Assembly: GCA_003762875.1 (NCBI GenBank) | Contig: RIBL01000010.1 | Span: 49,973-113,972 of the forward strand | Source of the DNA: Muribaculaceae bacterium Isolate-110 (HZI) | GTDB lineage: Bacteria > Bacteroidota > Bacteroidia > Bacteroidales > Muribaculaceae | DNA: 64,000 nucleotides | Direction: 5' to 3' | In this document: positions 8,721-16,779 of the stretch, piece by piece | Numbering within the stretch: position 1 is the stretch's first letter | How the letters are laid out: each line of letters starts with the position of its first letter | The notes under the pieces: model-generated | Database searches by the model: none | What the model was told of the DNA's origin: nothing | Seen by the model: the letters and a program-made list of their open reading frames with translations, nothing else | Position numbers and translations under genes: made by a program

Positions 8721-8774
8721 AATATAATGGCAGCGGCATCAGAATATGACTTCTGATGCCGCTGCCATTATATT
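8721..8774. terminator. Perfect 24-bp bidirectional terminator between lrgB and the TolC gene
   Basis: Arms 8721-8744 and 8751-8774 are perfect complements around loop TATGAC. The ends are AT-rich on both sides, so the hairpin could stop transcription from lrgB and from the convergent efflux operon. Confidence 0.85.
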
Positions 8775-8786
8775 GCATTTTACCGA

Positions 8787-9965
8787 TCAGTTGTATCGGT
8801 TGAGGCGTGAGAGCGTGAGATTATACTCGTAGAGAGTGTCGATATAGTCGCGGCGGGCTGCTATGAAATAGTTTGACTCTTGGATAAATGTCAGGAAATT
8901 AATCTGACCGGCTTTGAGGGCCTTTTGGAGCAATTCATAGTTGGCCTTGTCATTGATCACCGGCTCATACTCGTCTATCGTAGCGCGAAGAGCGTCGAGT
9001 TGTCGGCGGTCAGCATCCATTTCGGCCACACGGCGCGCAAGAGCCATCTCCGCATCCATAAGGGCCGCTTCTGCCTCGAGTCCTGACGCCTTGATTTGAT
9101 GTTTGCGACCCCACATGGGCAGTGTTATACCTATGGAGAAGCCGTTGAAAGTCTCCGATCCTTCCACCTCGTGTTCGTAGCCTATGGAGAATCCCGGTAT
9201 GCGTGAGCGTTTCTCAGCCTTTACCATCGATTTGGCTGCATCAAGCGATGCCTGAGCCGCCGCAATCTGCGGGTCGCGTTCCTTGATGGTTTCGGCCGAG
9301 AGGATGCCGGGAGCCGGCATAATCGGATAGACCGAGCCGAGACGCAGAGCCATATCCGTCACATCCTTGCCTCCGTTGAGGGTCTGGAGCGATGCGAGCA
9401 GGGCGGCGCGTGAGGCCTTGAGAGTGTTGAGTTCGCGGTGGGCGGCCATGCGTTCAAGCACGGTCTTGTTGTAGTCAAGACGGGTTTCCGCACCGGCCTC
9501 GGCCGCTTTTTTATAGAACATTTCCATGCTGTCCATGCGTTCGGCCAGTTGCGACTGCATCTCGATGAGCTGGGCATTGTGGATTATATCTATAAGCAGG
9601 TTGCGTGTTTCCTGACGCAGATCCAGGAGTGTCGACTCCCTGAGAAAGTGCATCGCGCTACGGGAAGAGCGGGTGGCCTCGCGACGTGCGGCATATACTC
9701 CGGGCCAGTCGAATGACTGGCTCACCGAGAGCGACCACTTGTTTTCACCGCCCGACTCGGTGTTCCATACACGGCTGAACTCCACTTCCGGAGCTTCGAG
9801 AGTATTTTCTCCATATAAGCCTTCCACCTGTGCTTCGGCGCGGGCATTCTCGGCGCGGACGGTGAGATTGTTGTACATCACCTCCGACATTATTTCATCA
9901 AAAGTGTCGGCTCCGGCGGCAAGAGGGAGCATCGACATTAGGGCTATGATAAATCTGCGTGTCAT
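8787..9965 (-). CDS. TolC-family outer-membrane efflux channel
   Basis: The 392-residue protein is the outer-membrane channel of a tripartite metal efflux system. It has a signal peptide (MTRRFIIALMSMLPLAAGA) and long alpha-helical repeats, including FDEIMSEVMYNNLTVRAENA at the N-terminus and a duplicated second half from about residue 215, as in the OEP/CusC family. It overlaps the RND pump gene by 4 bases and is the last gene of the adaptor-pump-channel operon, ending at the shared terminator. It lacks a lipobox, unlike E. coli CusC. Confidence 0.87.
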   Translation of the reverse strand: MTRRFIIALMSMLPLAAGADTFDEIMSEVMYNNLTVRAENARAEAQVEGLYGENTLEAPEVEFSRVWNTESGGENKWSLSVSQSFDWPGVYAARREATRSSRSAMHFLRESTLLDLRQETRNLLIDIIHNAQLIEMQSQLAERMDSMEMFYKKAAEAGAETRLDYNKTVLERMAAHRELNTLKASRAALLASLQTLNGGKDVTDMALRLGSVYPIMPAPGILSAETIKERDPQIAAAQASLDAAKSMVKAEKRSRIPGFSIGYEHEVEGSETFNGFSIGITLPMWGRKHQIKASGLEAEAALMDAEMALARRVAEMDADRRQLDALRATIDEYEPVINDKANYELLQKALKAGQINFLTFIQESNYFIAARRDYIDTLYEYNLTLSRLNRYN

Positions 9966-12900
9966 GCTTTAGAGGATTCTTTTTTACAGTTGGTGAGATA
10001 ATACATGATAGGCACCACAAAGATGTTGAGCAGGGTCGACGACAACAGTCCGCCGAGTATCACGATGGCCAGAGGCGACTGTATCTCGTTGCCAGGCTGG
10101 TGGCCGTTGACGGCAAGAGGTATGAGAGCCAGAGCCGAGCTGAGCGCGGTCATGAGTATGGGATTGAGACGGTCGGCCGAGCCGTGGAGCACACGTTCCA
10201 TCAGTCCCTGACCCTCCTGTCGGAGAGTGTCGTAGCGCGACATGAGCAGCATGCCGTTACGAGTGGCGATGCCCATGAGCGATATGAATCCTATGATGGC
10301 CGGGATGTTCATCTCGCCCGAGGTCAGGCGCAGGATGAGTATTCCGCCTATGAGCGCGAGCGGCATGTTGAGGAGTATGATGCCCGACTGCACGGCGTTG
10401 TGATACTGGCCGTAGAGCAGCAGGAAGATTATCACAAGAGCCAGGAGCGACACGATGAGAAGCGTGCGCGACGCACTTGCTTCGCTCTCAAACTGTCCGC
10501 CATAGTTCACATAGTAGCCTTCGGGCAGGTCTATCTCCTCGTCGACTTCGCGCATGATGTCGTTGACCACACCGCGAAGGTCGCGACCCTCGACGTTGGC
10601 CGAGATGACTATGCGGCGGCTCACGTTCTCGCGGTTGATGGAGTTGGGGCCGGCTGTCGAGCGCACATCGGCCACCGCGCTGAGGGGTATCTTGCCTTTG
10701 GGTGAGTCGATCATGAGCGACGCCACCTGGTCGATGCTGCCGCGCGCGTCCGACTCCATCTTGAGCACGAGGTCAAAGGGGCGTCCCTTCTCATAGACCT
10801 GCGATACGGTCTCGCCTGCAAGAGCCACGCGTATGAAGTCGGCAAACTGGCTCATGGGTATTCCGTAATAGGCAAGCATGTCGCGGCGCGGACGTATGTC
10901 GAGTTGCGGACGTTCCATCTGCTGCTCTATGTTGGCGTCGACCACTCCGGGCACTTCGGCCGCCACGGCCTTGATTTTATTACCTAAGGCAAAGAGCTTG
11001 GTGAGGTCGTCGCCAAACAGTTTGATGGCTATCTGGGCTTCGGTGCCCGAGAGCATAGCGTCGATGCGGTGTGATATGGGCTGGCCTATCTCGATGTTTA
11101 CACCGGGCAGATGCGACAGCTTATGGCGCAGATCGGCCACCATCTCCTTGCGCGAGCGGCCGTGGTCGAGGGTATAGGGTGCCTCGATTTCGCTCACGTT
11201 CACACCGAGCGAATGTTCGTCAAGCTCGGCGCGGCCGGTCTTGCGGGCTACGGTGGTGATTTCGGGCATGGAGAGGATAATCTTTTCGGCCTCACGTCCG
11301 AGACGGTCACTGTTGTCGAGCGATATGCCGGGCAGAGTGCTGACATTGATGGTGAGCGACCCCTCGTTGAACGGCGGGAGGAAGCTGCGTCCGAGTGTGA
11401 AGAAAATGCCTATGCACACAACGAAAAGGAGCGATACGCCGATTAATATTGGCTTGATGTGCGACATTGAGGCCTCAAGAGCGCGGTGATACCACTGGCT
11501 GAGCTTGCGCGAGAGCCACGGCTCCTTCTCGAGCTGCGAGGCTATGCGCTTGTCTCCGAGCAGATAGGTACACATCACCGGGGTGACAGTGAGGGCTACG
11601 ATGGTCGAGGCTATGAGCGACACCACAAACGAGATGCCCAGAGGTATGAGCATGCGCCCCTCGATGCCCTGGAGGAAAAACAGAGGCAGGAAGCTGGCGA
11701 TGATGATGAGCGATGAATTGAAGATGGGCATTCTCACCTCCTTGCTCGCCTCGTAGACCACCTGGACTATGGGGCGGCCGGCCTTGAGGTTTTGTCGCAG
11801 ACGTTTGTAGACATTCTCCACGTCCACGATAGCGTCGTCGACCAGCGAACCTATCGCGATGGCAATGCCGCCGAGACTCATGGTATTGATGGTCAGACCC
11901 ATGAAGTGGAGAGCTATGATGGTGACGATTATCGACAGCGGCAGGGCTATGAGCGAAATCAGAGTGGTGCGCAGATTCATCAGGAAGAAGAACAGCACTA
12001 TGATTACGAAGATGGCTCCGACAAAGAGCGACTCCTGCAGATTGCCTATCGAGCGGGCTATGAAGTCAGACTGGCGGAATATGTCGGTGTTGACCTTCAC
12101 GTCGTCGGGAAATGTACGTTGCAGGTCGTCGAGTTTGGCGTCAATCTTTTCGGTCAGCTCGATTGTGCCGGCACCGGGCTGTTTGGTCACGGTGATGAGT
12201 ACGGCAGGAGAGGCGTTGACCGATGCCGCACCCAGTCTGGGCTCTTGCGGACGGGCAGCCACCTCGGCTATGTCCGACAGTCTTACGATGCGTGACGGGT
12301 CGCTGATTATTACTGTGTTGGCTATAGCGGTGACATCGTTGGTGGTGATGTCGCCTTTGATGATATACTCGTTGCCATAGTCATAGAGCACACCGCCGGC
12401 CGCGTTGCTGTTCATGCCGGTCACGGCGTCGCGCACGTCGGTGAGTGTCACGCCGAAACGTTGCATCTTGGCCGGGCAGAGCAATATCTGAAACTCCTTT
12501 GCATCACCGCCTATCACCGATACCGATGCCACGCCGGGGAGCGAGAGCAAACGTGGGGCCACCTCGCGGTCGGCGAGTGTGCGCAGATCCATCTGGGTGG
12601 TTACCGAGTCGGCCGTCAGACCTATGATCATTATTTCGCCGAGTATAGATGACTGCGGGCCGAGTGTCGGAGAGCCTGCTCCAGGAGGAAACGTGCCCTC
12701 GAGCTGTGTGAGTTTTTCCGACACAATCTGACGTGCCAGATACACGTCGGTGTCCCAGCCAAACTCTACCCACACCACTGAAAAGCCCGGAGTGGACGAT
12801 GAGCGCACGCGTCTCACGCCCGAGGCTCCGTTGACAGCCGTCTCGACGGGATAGGTGATAGTGGTCTCGATTTCTTCGGGTGCCATGCCCGGAGCCTCGG

Positions 12901-13051
12901 TCATGACCACTACGGTCGGGGCATTGAGGTCGGGAAATATGTCGACCTCGGTGCGCATCAGCACTATCATTCCGTAGATGAGAATGAGTCCTGACAGCAC
13001 GATTATCGCAAGACGGTTGTCGAGCGAAAATTTTATTATCCTGTTTAGCAT
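9962..13051 (-). CDS. Heavy-metal efflux RND pump (CusA/CzcA family)
   Basis: A 1029-residue inner-membrane proton-driven pump. It starts MLNRIIKFSLDNRLAIIVLSG, the first of twelve membrane helices, followed by two large periplasmic loops. The proton-relay region reads GSLVDDAIVDVENVYKRL, in which the paired acidic residues and VEN are typical of the HME subgroup. Length is within the usual 1020-1060. The His-rich adaptor upstream points to divalent or monovalent metal ions (Cu, Ag, Zn, Co or Cd); the exact metal cannot be read from sequence. The start codon lies 71 bases after the adaptor's stop. Confidence 0.92.
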   Translation of the reverse strand: MLNRIIKFSLDNRLAIIVLSGLILIYGMIVLMRTEVDIFPDLNAPTVVVMTEAPGMAPEEIETTITYPVETAVNGASGVRRVRSSSTPGFSVVWVEFGWDTDVYLARQIVSEKLTQLEGTFPPGAGSPTLGPQSSILGEIMIIGLTADSVTTQMDLRTLADREVAPRLLSLPGVASVSVIGGDAKEFQILLCPAKMQRFGVTLTDVRDAVTGMNSNAAGGVLYDYGNEYIIKGDITTNDVTAIANTVIISDPSRIVRLSDIAEVAARPQEPRLGAASVNASPAVLITVTKQPGAGTIELTEKIDAKLDDLQRTFPDDVKVNTDIFRQSDFIARSIGNLQESLFVGAIFVIIVLFFFLMNLRTTLISLIALPLSIIVTIIALHFMGLTINTMSLGGIAIAIGSLVDDAIVDVENVYKRLRQNLKAGRPIVQVVYEASKEVRMPIFNSSLIIIASFLPLFFLQGIEGRMLIPLGISFVVSLIASTIVALTVTPVMCTYLLGDKRIASQLEKEPWLSRKLSQWYHRALEASMSHIKPILIGVSLLFVVCIGIFFTLGRSFLPPFNEGSLTINVSTLPGISLDNSDRLGREAEKIILSMPEITTVARKTGRAELDEHSLGVNVSEIEAPYTLDHGRSRKEMVADLRHKLSHLPGVNIEIGQPISHRIDAMLSGTEAQIAIKLFGDDLTKLFALGNKIKAVAAEVPGVVDANIEQQMERPQLDIRPRRDMLAYYGIPMSQFADFIRVALAGETVSQVYEKGRPFDLVLKMESDARGSIDQVASLMIDSPKGKIPLSAVADVRSTAGPNSINRENVSRRIVISANVEGRDLRGVVNDIMREVDEEIDLPEGYYVNYGGQFESEASASRTLLIVSLLALVIIFLLLYGQYHNAVQSGIILLNMPLALIGGILILRLTSGEMNIPAIIGFISLMGIATRNGMLLMSRYDTLRQEGQGLMERVLHGSADRLNPILMTALSSALALIPLAVNGHQPGNEIQSPLAIVILGGLLSSTLLNIFVVPIMYYLTNCKKESSKA

Positions 13052-13122
13052 TGTATTATGTAAGGTTAAACAGCCTGTGTTTCAGTTTTTATAGATAATA
13101 TGTCACGTGGTGTCATCGTGAA

Positions 13123-14265
13123 TCAGTGGTTGTGAGAATGACCCTCGGGTGCTACGGTAGCCTGCTCGGCCAGACGCACGAATGTCGCGCCCTTGACCAC
13201 GGCAGTCTCTCCGGGATTTATTCCGCTGATTATTTCCACGCGCGAGCCGTCGGAGTTACCGAGTTTCACAGGGCGTTTCATATACACATGGTCACCCTTG
13301 CGTACAAATACGAATGTCTCGCCCATCTGTTCCACGATAGCGTCGACAGGTAGCGAGATGACCTCGCTGCGGCCCGAGCCTTTGAGATAGACTTCGGTCG
13401 CGCTGCCGGGGATTACGGGAGCGGTGCCGTTAAAGCTGAAGTAGACAGGTATATATCCGGGGGTCTCGCCGGCCGAGGCGGGTGCGGATGATAGCAGACG
13501 GCCGTTGAAATCGTCAATGTCAACGGTCAGTCCGCTGTGAAAACTCATCACGGCTCCTCCTACGCGGGGCAGAAACTCAGCCTTGGCCACAGGCACGAGG
13601 GCACGGAGCGTGAGCGAACTGTTGGCGGCCACGGTAGCAATTGCCTGGCCGGTCTCGACATACTCACCGTCGCTCACGTTGACCGAAGTGATGACACCCT
13701 GACGCGGAGCGGTGGCTATGCCTGATGCGGCGGCAGGACTGTAAGCGGCCTTGGCTGCCTCATAGGCGGCAAGAGCATCGTTATATTCTTTTTTGGTAAT
13801 CAGACCGTCGGCCAGCAGTGGGGTCACGCGGTCAAGTTCTCGCTTGGCATTGTCGACGGCCACCTTGGCGGCATTGTCGGCATCGCCGCCGCTGATGTTG
13901 CGGGCTGTGATTGAGGCTATGGCCTGACCGGCTCTTACCTGCGTGCCGGCGTTGATACCCAGATTGAGCCGTATCACACCCGATGTGGGGGCCGACACTA
14001 CTCCGCGGTCTGTCGAGGAGGGAAGCACTTCGCCCGACACCTTGAGCGTCTCGGTGAAAGCTCCGGGACGCACAGTGTCTACTTCGACACCGAGGCGTTG
14101 TGCATCATGAGGTTCAAGCACAATCTCGTCGGCTCCGTGATTGTGGGCATGCTCGTCGGCATGTTCGTCGCCATGCTCTGATTCGTTATGCGAATGGCAC
14201 GATGCCATCGAGATAACAAGAATTGGGGCCATGAAGAAATACTTCATGCGGTTACTGAGTCTCAT
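13123..14265 (-). CDS. His-rich membrane-fusion lipoprotein of metal efflux (CusB/CzcB type)
   Basis: This periplasmic adaptor bridges the RND pump and outer-membrane channel. The start is taken at MRLSNRMKYF (14265) because a signal peptide with lipobox ISMASC follows; the open frame extends further upstream without plausible coding character. After the lipid-anchor Cys comes a His/Glu-rich stretch (HSHNESEHGDEHADEHAHNH), a likely metal-binding tail, and the C-terminus again ends HSHNH. The middle has the two biotinyl-lipoyl halves (around VSAPTSGVIRLNL and GVITSVNVSDGEYV) enclosing an alpha-hairpin, then a beta-barrel. It is first in the operon. Confidence 0.9.
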   Translation of the reverse strand: MRLSNRMKYFFMAPILVISMASCHSHNESEHGDEHADEHAHNHGADEIVLEPHDAQRLGVEVDTVRPGAFTETLKVSGEVLPSSTDRGVVSAPTSGVIRLNLGINAGTQVRAGQAIASITARNISGGDADNAAKVAVDNAKRELDRVTPLLADGLITKKEYNDALAAYEAAKAAYSPAAASGIATAPRQGVITSVNVSDGEYVETGQAIATVAANSSLTLRALVPVAKAEFLPRVGGAVMSFHSGLTVDIDDFNGRLLSSAPASAGETPGYIPVYFSFNGTAPVIPGSATEVYLKGSGRSEVISLPVDAIVEQMGETFVFVRKGDHVYMKRPVKLGNSDGSRVEIISGINPGETAVVKGATFVRLAEQATVAPEGHSHNH

Positions 14266-14314
14266 GATAAAACAATGTATGGATGAAAAAAATGAATATG
14301 TTTGTTTGTCCGGT

Positions 14315-14322
14315 GCAAAATT
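14315..14322 (-). promoter_or_regulatory. Putative -7 box of the metal efflux operon
   Basis: The minus strand reads TAATTTTG followed by C (14323-14315), about 50 bases before the adaptor start. No good TTTG is seen 20 bases upstream, as might be expected for a promoter needing an activator. Confidence 0.45.
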
Positions 14323-14395
14323 AATCAGCGTTTGCCATAGGTCTGTTGCACTATTATGGAGAATCTTTGCAAATTTACAGATTATTTGTATATGA

Positions 14396-14701
14396 GACAA
14401 TAGGGACCCAAGCCGAAATGTCGGTGTATCATTGATTAATGCCCACCCCAACTCTGCCTGACATACGCGTCCGCAGGCATCAGCAACCGCACATGCATCC
14501 CACGCATGCCTCACCTCATCCCGCATGGGCGTCCGCAGGACGCAGATTTGATCGTAACCTGGTACACCGAAGCGTAGCGGAGGTATGCCGGGAGCTGCAT
14601 GCAATAAAGAAATGATGTCCGACAGGACATCGGTTATCGTGAGAGGGGGGATTGTATAGTCATCGCGCCCGATAGCTATGCAATTCCCCCCCCACTCTCA
14701 C
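14396..14701. repeat. Hairpin-rich non-coding repeat patch
   Basis: This stretch has no credible gene. It contains GCGTCCGCAGG twice (the second, near 14528, is the palindrome GCGTCC-GCA-GGACGC), the palindrome GATGTCC-GACA-GGACATC (14615-14632), and a long imperfect hairpin from GTGAGAGGGGGG (14639) to CCCCCCCCACTCTCAC (ending 14701). The GATGTCC palindrome recurs with small changes at 16661-16680 and 16755-16773. The character resembles REP-type dispersed palindromes. Confidence 0.6.
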
Positions 14702-14735
14702 AAAAAATCCCTTGTATCGTATTGATACAAGGGAT
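14702..14735 (-). terminator. Intrinsic terminator of the tRNA-Glu/rpsT operon
   Basis: ATCCCTTGTATC (14707-14718) pairs with GATACAAGGGAT (14724-14735); read on the minus strand the stem is followed by six T. Confidence 0.85.
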
Positions 14736-14773
14736 GAAAAGGTAGAAGGTAATAGGAATTTCGTTGAGTTGAG

Positions 14774-14845
14774 TAGCCCATAGGAGAATCGAACTCCTCT
14801 TTCAAGAATGAAAATCTTGCGTCCTAACCGATAGACGAATGGGCC
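14774..14845 (-). tRNA. tRNA-Glu (anticodon TTC), second copy of operon
   Basis: On the minus strand the gene starts GGCCCATTCG at 14845; the anticodon stem CAAGA/TCTTG encloses TTTTCAT, giving TTC. The T-loop GTTCGATTC and acceptor end ATGGGCT are intact, with discriminator A at 14774. It is identical in sequence to the copy at 15167-15238 and lies downstream of rpsT in the same transcription unit. No CCA is encoded. Confidence 0.95.
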
Positions 14846-14877
14846 CTTTCTTGCGAAAGTGTTAACGGATGCTTACC

Positions 14878-15135
14878 TTAGGCAGCGATCTTAGCGATGT
14901 GCTTGGCGAGCTTGCTCTTGAGGTTAGCGGCCTTATTCTTAGAGATAGCGTTCTTCGAAGCGAGGCGGTCAAGCATAGCACCGATTTTGCGGTATGCTTC
15001 TTCAGCCTGAGCCTTGTCAGTCATTTTGCGGAGGTTACGCACGGCATTACGTGCGGTCTTGGCATAATAACGGTTGCGAAGACGACGCGACTCGGTCTGA
15101 CGGATTCTCTTAAGTGATGATTTATGATTTGCCAT
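14878..15135 (-). CDS. rpsT: 30S ribosomal protein S20
   Basis: An 85-residue, Lys/Arg-rich helical protein that binds 16S rRNA during assembly of the small ribosomal subunit. It begins [20 protein letters not shown], the standard S20 N-terminus, which fixes the start at 15135. The length matches the family. The gene is sandwiched between two identical tRNA-Glu genes on the same strand, 31-32 bases from each, so tRNA processing would cut the mRNA on both sides. Confidence 0.97.
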   Translation of the reverse strand: MANHKSSLKRIRQTESRRLRNRYYAKTARNAVRNLRKMTDKAQAEEAYRKIGAMLDRLASKNAISKNKAANLKSKLAKHIAKIAA

Positions 15136-15166
15136 CTTATGATATGTGATTTTTTTTGTTTTATTG

Positions 15167-15238
15167 TAGCCCATAGGAGAATCGAACTCCTCTTTCAAGA
15201 ATGAAAATCTTGCGTCCTAACCGATAGACGAATGGGCC
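15167..15238 (-). tRNA. tRNA-Glu (anticodon TTC), first copy of operon
   Basis: Same 72-base sequence as the copy at 14774-14845. It is the first gene after the promoter at 15271-15302 and precedes rpsT by 31 bases. Confidence 0.95.
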
Positions 15239-15270
15239 GGATTTCAGACATAACTGTCCAAAAGCGATTG

Positions 15271-15302
15271 CAAAGTTAGTGAGTTTTTTTGTATTAGGCA
15301 AA
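15271..15302 (-). promoter_or_regulatory. Promoter of the tRNA-Glu/rpsT/tRNA-Glu operon
   Basis: On the minus strand TTTG (15302-15299), exactly 20 bases, then TAACTTTG (15278-15271), about 32 bases before the tRNA 5' end. Both boxes match the Bacteroidetes consensus. Confidence 0.88.
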
Positions 15303-15404
15303 CTTTTTTTGAAAAAAATGAAAAAATATGCCCGAAATCGGCTCTTGACGCGGTTATTTCTGTGCGAAAATGTGTAATTTTGTGTTTATAAGCACTTGTT
15401 AAGC

Positions 15405-16124
15405 ATGAAAATTTCGTTTGTAGCCCTGAAAATGACGCGTTACAGCGACACGCAGAGTATCCTCACCGCCTACAGCCGCCAGTGGGGCAAGGTGGCGTTT
15501 GCCGTGTCGGTGGGCAAAGGCAAGGGTGCATCGCGTCTGAGGGCGTTGACCATGCCGCTGGGGCTTGTAGAGTGTGAGAGCGACATGCGTCCCGGCCGTG
15601 AAGTGCTCGCTTTGCGTCAGGCACGGCCGCTGGCGGTGTTTACAGGCACTCATACCAATCCGGTCAAACAGATGATGGCAATGTTTCTCGCCGAAGTGCT
15701 TTCGCTTGTTTTGCGCGAGAGTGTGCCTGATGCCGGACTCTATGATTACGTGGCAGCCTCGGCCCGCTATCTCGACAGCATGCCGACAGCCGATGTGGCT
15801 AATTTCCACATATGTTTTCTTTTACATCTGGGGCGTCTGCTCGGCATCGAGCCTGATGTGTCGACCTACGCGCCGGGGAGTGTGCTCGATATGCGCGACG
15901 GCATATGGCGAAAATCCATGCCTCTCCACGGCGAGGTGCTTGCGCCTGACGAGTCGGAGGCAGCCATGAGGCTGCAACGCATGACCTATGCCAACATGCC
16001 GACATTTCGATTCACGCGCGAGCAACGGGCCAGAGCACTAGATATGGTGTTGCGATATTATACGCTGCATGTCACCTCGCTTTCAGGCCTGAAGTCGCTT
16101 GATATTCTCAGGTCTATGTTCTGA
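15405..16124 (+). CDS. recO: DNA repair protein RecO
   Basis: RecO helps load RecA on single-stranded DNA covered by SSB, in the RecFOR gap-repair pathway. The 239-residue protein has the N-terminal OB-fold (MKISFVALKMTRYSDTQSIL, ending near residue 80) and a helical C-terminal domain. Bacteroidetes RecO lacks the clear Cys4 zinc site of other RecO proteins, and none is seen here. A -7-like TAATTTTG lies at 15375-15382. The gene is divergent from the tRNA-Glu operon and its end overlaps a small convergent frame by 11 bases. Confidence 0.87.
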   Translation: MKISFVALKMTRYSDTQSILTAYSRQWGKVAFAVSVGKGKGASRLRALTMPLGLVECESDMRPGREVLALRQARPLAVFTGTHTNPVKQMMAMFLAEVLSLVLRESVPDAGLYDYVAASARYLDSMPTADVANFHICFLLHLGRLLGIEPDVSTYAPGSVLDMRDGIWRKSMPLHGEVLAPDESEAAMRLQRMTYANMPTFRFTREQRARALDMVLRYYTLHVTSLSGLKSLDILRSMF

Positions 16125-16326
16125 CCTTGAGTGATTCGGCCGACGGTGACACAGCCCCGTTGGCCCGCTCTGACTCCGAGGTGCGCCTGTGCAGTTCGGC
16201 CAGCGCGCGGCGATGGGCGCGGTGGATGAAAAACCGGTTGATATACATGCCTGTTGTCGAGACCAGTACGACCAGACTTGCTATGGCTATCCACATGAGT
16301 ATATCGTGCATATCGAGAGAAAACAT
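16114..16326 (-). CDS. Small single-pass membrane protein, unknown
   Basis: A 70-residue frame with one clear membrane segment (MWIAIASLVVLVSTTGMYI, residues ~11-30) followed by a basic, His/Arg-rich helix (RFFIHRAHRRALAELHRR) and a polar tail. The positive charges after the helix suggest a cytoplasmic C-terminus. An internal ATG at 16311 is an alternative start. It converges on recO, overlapping its end by 11 bases. The membrane-helix pattern favours a real gene, but no family is recognised. Confidence 0.5.
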   Translation of the reverse strand: MFSLDMHDILMWIAIASLVVLVSTTGMYINRFFIHRAHRRALAELHRRTSESERANGAVSPSAESLKVRT

Positions 16327-16512
16327 ATGAGGTGAGTTTTCCTATATAAACACTCTCTTGGGCCGTGATGTTTTTTCGGGATGCAAAAAAGACAAAAGCC
16401 CCTGAAGAATCCCGATTGCAATAATCGGAATAAGTCTCAGTTGCAATAATCAGAATAAGTCATGATTTCTAATAATCTGTTGTCAGAAACAGGCTGTGAC
16501 CTCTTATATCTC

Positions 16513-16659
16513 CCAACGTCAGCATACTGTTCCAAGATATAAGTATCCAACATCAGCATACAGCCCCACAGATATTGATATCCAACGTCAGCAGGAGGTT
16601 GTCACATTGGGGCATATAGGGGCATATATAAGTTGTAAAAGGTTTTTGCAACGTCAGCA
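16513..16659. repeat. Degenerate ~34-bp tandem repeat with CAACGTCAGCA core
   Basis: The core CCAAC(G/A)TCAGCA occurs at 16513, 16547 and 16582, and CAACGTCAGCA again at 16649. The spacing is 34, 35 and about 67 (twice 33.5) bases, so one unit has lost its core. Sequence between cores is only loosely conserved. Confidence 0.7.
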
Positions 16660-16660
16660 A

Positions 16661-16773
16661 GATGTCCCGACAGGGACATCAGGAGATTGATAGCCGTAAG
16701 CATCCTGAGCCTGGAAGGCTCAGGATGCTTACGGCACGAGGATTGTATCATTGGAGATGTCTGAAAGACATCT
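16661..16773. repeat. Cluster of three hairpins, including one with 20-bp perfect arms
   Basis: Three palindromes follow each other: GATGTCCC/GGGACATC (16661-16680); perfect 20-base arms at 16693-16712 and 16716-16735 with a 3-base loop; and AGATGTCT/AGACATCT (16755-16773) ending seven bases before the thrC stop. One of them may terminate the thr operon. The first and third resemble the palindrome at 14615-14632. Confidence 0.75.
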
Positions 16774-16779
16774 TGTTAC

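Larger units (their letters stand above)
16327..16779. other. Non-coding stretch between recO region and thrC
   Basis: No credible gene is seen in these ~450 bases. The first part has the word TTGCAATAATC(G/A)GAATAAGT twice (around 16417 and 16441). The middle holds a degenerate tandem repeat (16513-16659), and the end holds three hairpins listed separately. Confidence 0.6.

Noticed and set aside
14266..14604. Extension of the efflux adaptor to an upstream start at 14604
   Set aside because: The added residues have no signal peptide or family similarity and pass through the repeat patch and the promoter region; the lipoprotein signal starts at 14265.
16513..16659. CRISPR-like repeat array
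   Set aside because: The repeats are only 11-15 bases, spacing varies, the sequence between them is partly similar, and no cas genes are near.
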